Program-made: the position numbers and the translations under genes
The notes under the pieces: generated by a model
What the model saw: the letters and a program-made list of their open reading frames with translations, nothing else
Told to the model about the DNA's origin: nothing
Databases searched by the model: none
IMG/VR virus record: IMGVR_UViG_3300030098_001734
Location: 1 to 20,979 of that record
Strand: one strand, 5' to 3'
Length of the DNA: 20,979 nucleotides
DNA from: a virus
Part shown: positions 20,216 through 20,979 of the stretch, piece by piece
Layout of the letters: the number at the start of each line of letters is the position of its first letter
Numbering within the stretch: position 1 is the stretch's first letter

Positions 20216-20979
20216 AGTTCTATCCACCTTTCATTATTAAGAGTCCACTTGGTTACTTCACCAATGCGCTCTCTTACTGACTTAGCAGGTTCCCATCCTA
20301 GTTTCTTCATCTTATCACCATCCAGTGCATACCTTAAGTCATGTCCTGGTCTGGATGAGTGGAAATCAACCATCTCATACTTCAACTCTTTACCTTGTGC
20401 TTCAGCAATGATCTGTGCTAACTCAAGATTATTCAACTCTTCTGAACCTACTATATTAAATTTAGGACACTTTGCATTGCCCCATGTTGGTTCATATATC
20501 TCCTCATGATTGAGAAGAAAGAGAACAGCAGAGGCAACATCCTCTGCATGTATATAATGTCTAGAACCAGGAATAGTTTTGGTTGAGTCACTATGAATAG
20601 TAACTGCCTCACCATCCCTTGCCTTTCTTATACACATGGGAATGAACTTCTCTGGATGCTGACGCTCTCCAAAGACATTCATTGTATGAGTGATATACAC
20701 AGGTAAACCATATGTATTCTCATATGCCACTGCTAACTCCTCTCCACCTGCCTTGGTAGCACTATAAGGATTGGTAGAATTGTATCTATCATTCTCCTTA
20801 TACTTGATACCATTAGGAGCAGGACCAAACACCTCATCAGTGCCAAAGTAAATGAACCTTTCAAGATGATCTATCTGTGTCCTAGCAAACTCAAGTATAT
20901 TACATGTGCCTACTACATTATCCAACACAAACTCCATTGGATAATCAATGCTCCTATCTACATGAGAACCAGCAGCCAA
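20212..20979 (-). CDS. NAD-dependent sugar-nucleotide dehydratase/epimerase (RmlB-like), 5' truncated by window
   Basis: About 256 C-terminal residues are present; the frame is open at the right edge and starts mid-protein at LAAGSHVDRSI, so 70-90 residues with the Rossmann glycine motif are missing. Visible are AAGSHVDRSI, FGTDEVFG (TDE triad part), the catalytic YSATK, MNVFGERQHPEKFIP, SRHYIHAEDVA and SRPGHDLRYALD. All are typical of dTDP-glucose 4,6-dehydratases, although UDP- or GDP-sugar dehydratases share them. The T-D-E triplet favours dehydratase over epimerase. It is the first visible gene of the minus-strand sugar cluster and is coupled to the nucleotidyltransferase gene by ATGA. 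Confidence 0.87.
   Translation of the reverse strand: MAAGSHVDRSIDYPMEFVLDNVVGTCNILEFARTQIDHLERFIYFGTDEVFGPAPNGIKYKENDRYNSTNPYSATKAGGEELAVAYENTYGLPVYITHTMNVFGERQHPEKFIPMCIRKARDGEAVTIHSDSTKTIPGSRHYIHAEDVASAVLFLLNHEEIYEPTWGNAKCPKFNIVGSEELNNLELAQIIAEAQGKELKYEMVDFHSSRPGHDLRYALDGDKMKKLGWEPAKSVRERIGEVTKWTLNNERWIEL

Noticed and set aside
20216-20227. GTG 20227 as start of the nucleotidyltransferase
   Set aside because: AAAGGTGG 8 nt before ATG 20215 and the ATGA overlap favour the later start.
1-20979. Integration or temperate-phage functions
   Set aside because: No integrase, repressor, attachment-site repeat or host gene is visible; the content fits a lytic T4-like phage.

Overview
The window looks like part of the genome of a T4-like marine myovirus, most probably a cyanophage (Prochlorococcus or Synechococcus host) or a close pelagic relative. 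The DNA is AT-rich and densely packed, and nearly all genes lie on the minus strand with overlaps of 1-26 nt. There are many tiny conserved-looking genes, perfect TATAAATA-type T4 late promoters, and very large repetitive tail-fibre genes. No photosynthesis gene, terminase or capsid gene falls in the window, so the exact host is inferred.

Layout, left to right. (1) 1-1682: three tiny coupled genes, a ligase-like nucleotidyltransferase protein (434-1363) and a small basic protein, all minus strand. (2) 1690-1933: a noncoding gap with a short direct repeat, a candidate promoter and a tRNA-like foldable element. (3) 1934-5628: an orphan beta-class DNA methyltransferase, a one-helix membrane protein, a run of small genes of unknown function (two or three of them under 60 codons) and an SF2 helicase. 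(4) 5856-16859: four huge fibre-type structural genes, each with its own late promoter. Three of them share one plan: a shaft of 13 repeats of 27-28 residues plus a cap, then a beta-rich domain, then a C-terminal module. That module is a seven-repeat RCC1 propeller in two of them and a cupredoxin-like domain in the third. The fourth fibre has both modules on a different stalk. (5) 16922-20979: sugar-nucleotide genes. HldD-like epimerase is the only plus-strand gene; facing it are a cupin, a HAD phosphatase, a 2OG-Fe(II) oxygenase, an HldE-type kinase, an HldE-type nucleotidyltransferase and an RmlB-like dehydratase cut by the window edge.

How the genes may work together. The last block covers most of an ADP-L-glycero-D-manno-heptose route (kinase, phosphatase candidate, adenylyltransferase, epimerase); no GmhA isomerase is visible. 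Its product could decorate virion proteins such as the neighbouring fibres, or alter host lipopolysaccharide. Either role is inference.

The most distinctive pattern is regulatory. At four gene boundaries on the minus strand a hairpin, intrinsic terminator-like at three of them, carries a sigma70-type -35 hexamer in its loop or loop-side stem, with a -10 hexamer exactly 17 nt further on. Each compact unit would stop one transcript and start the next.
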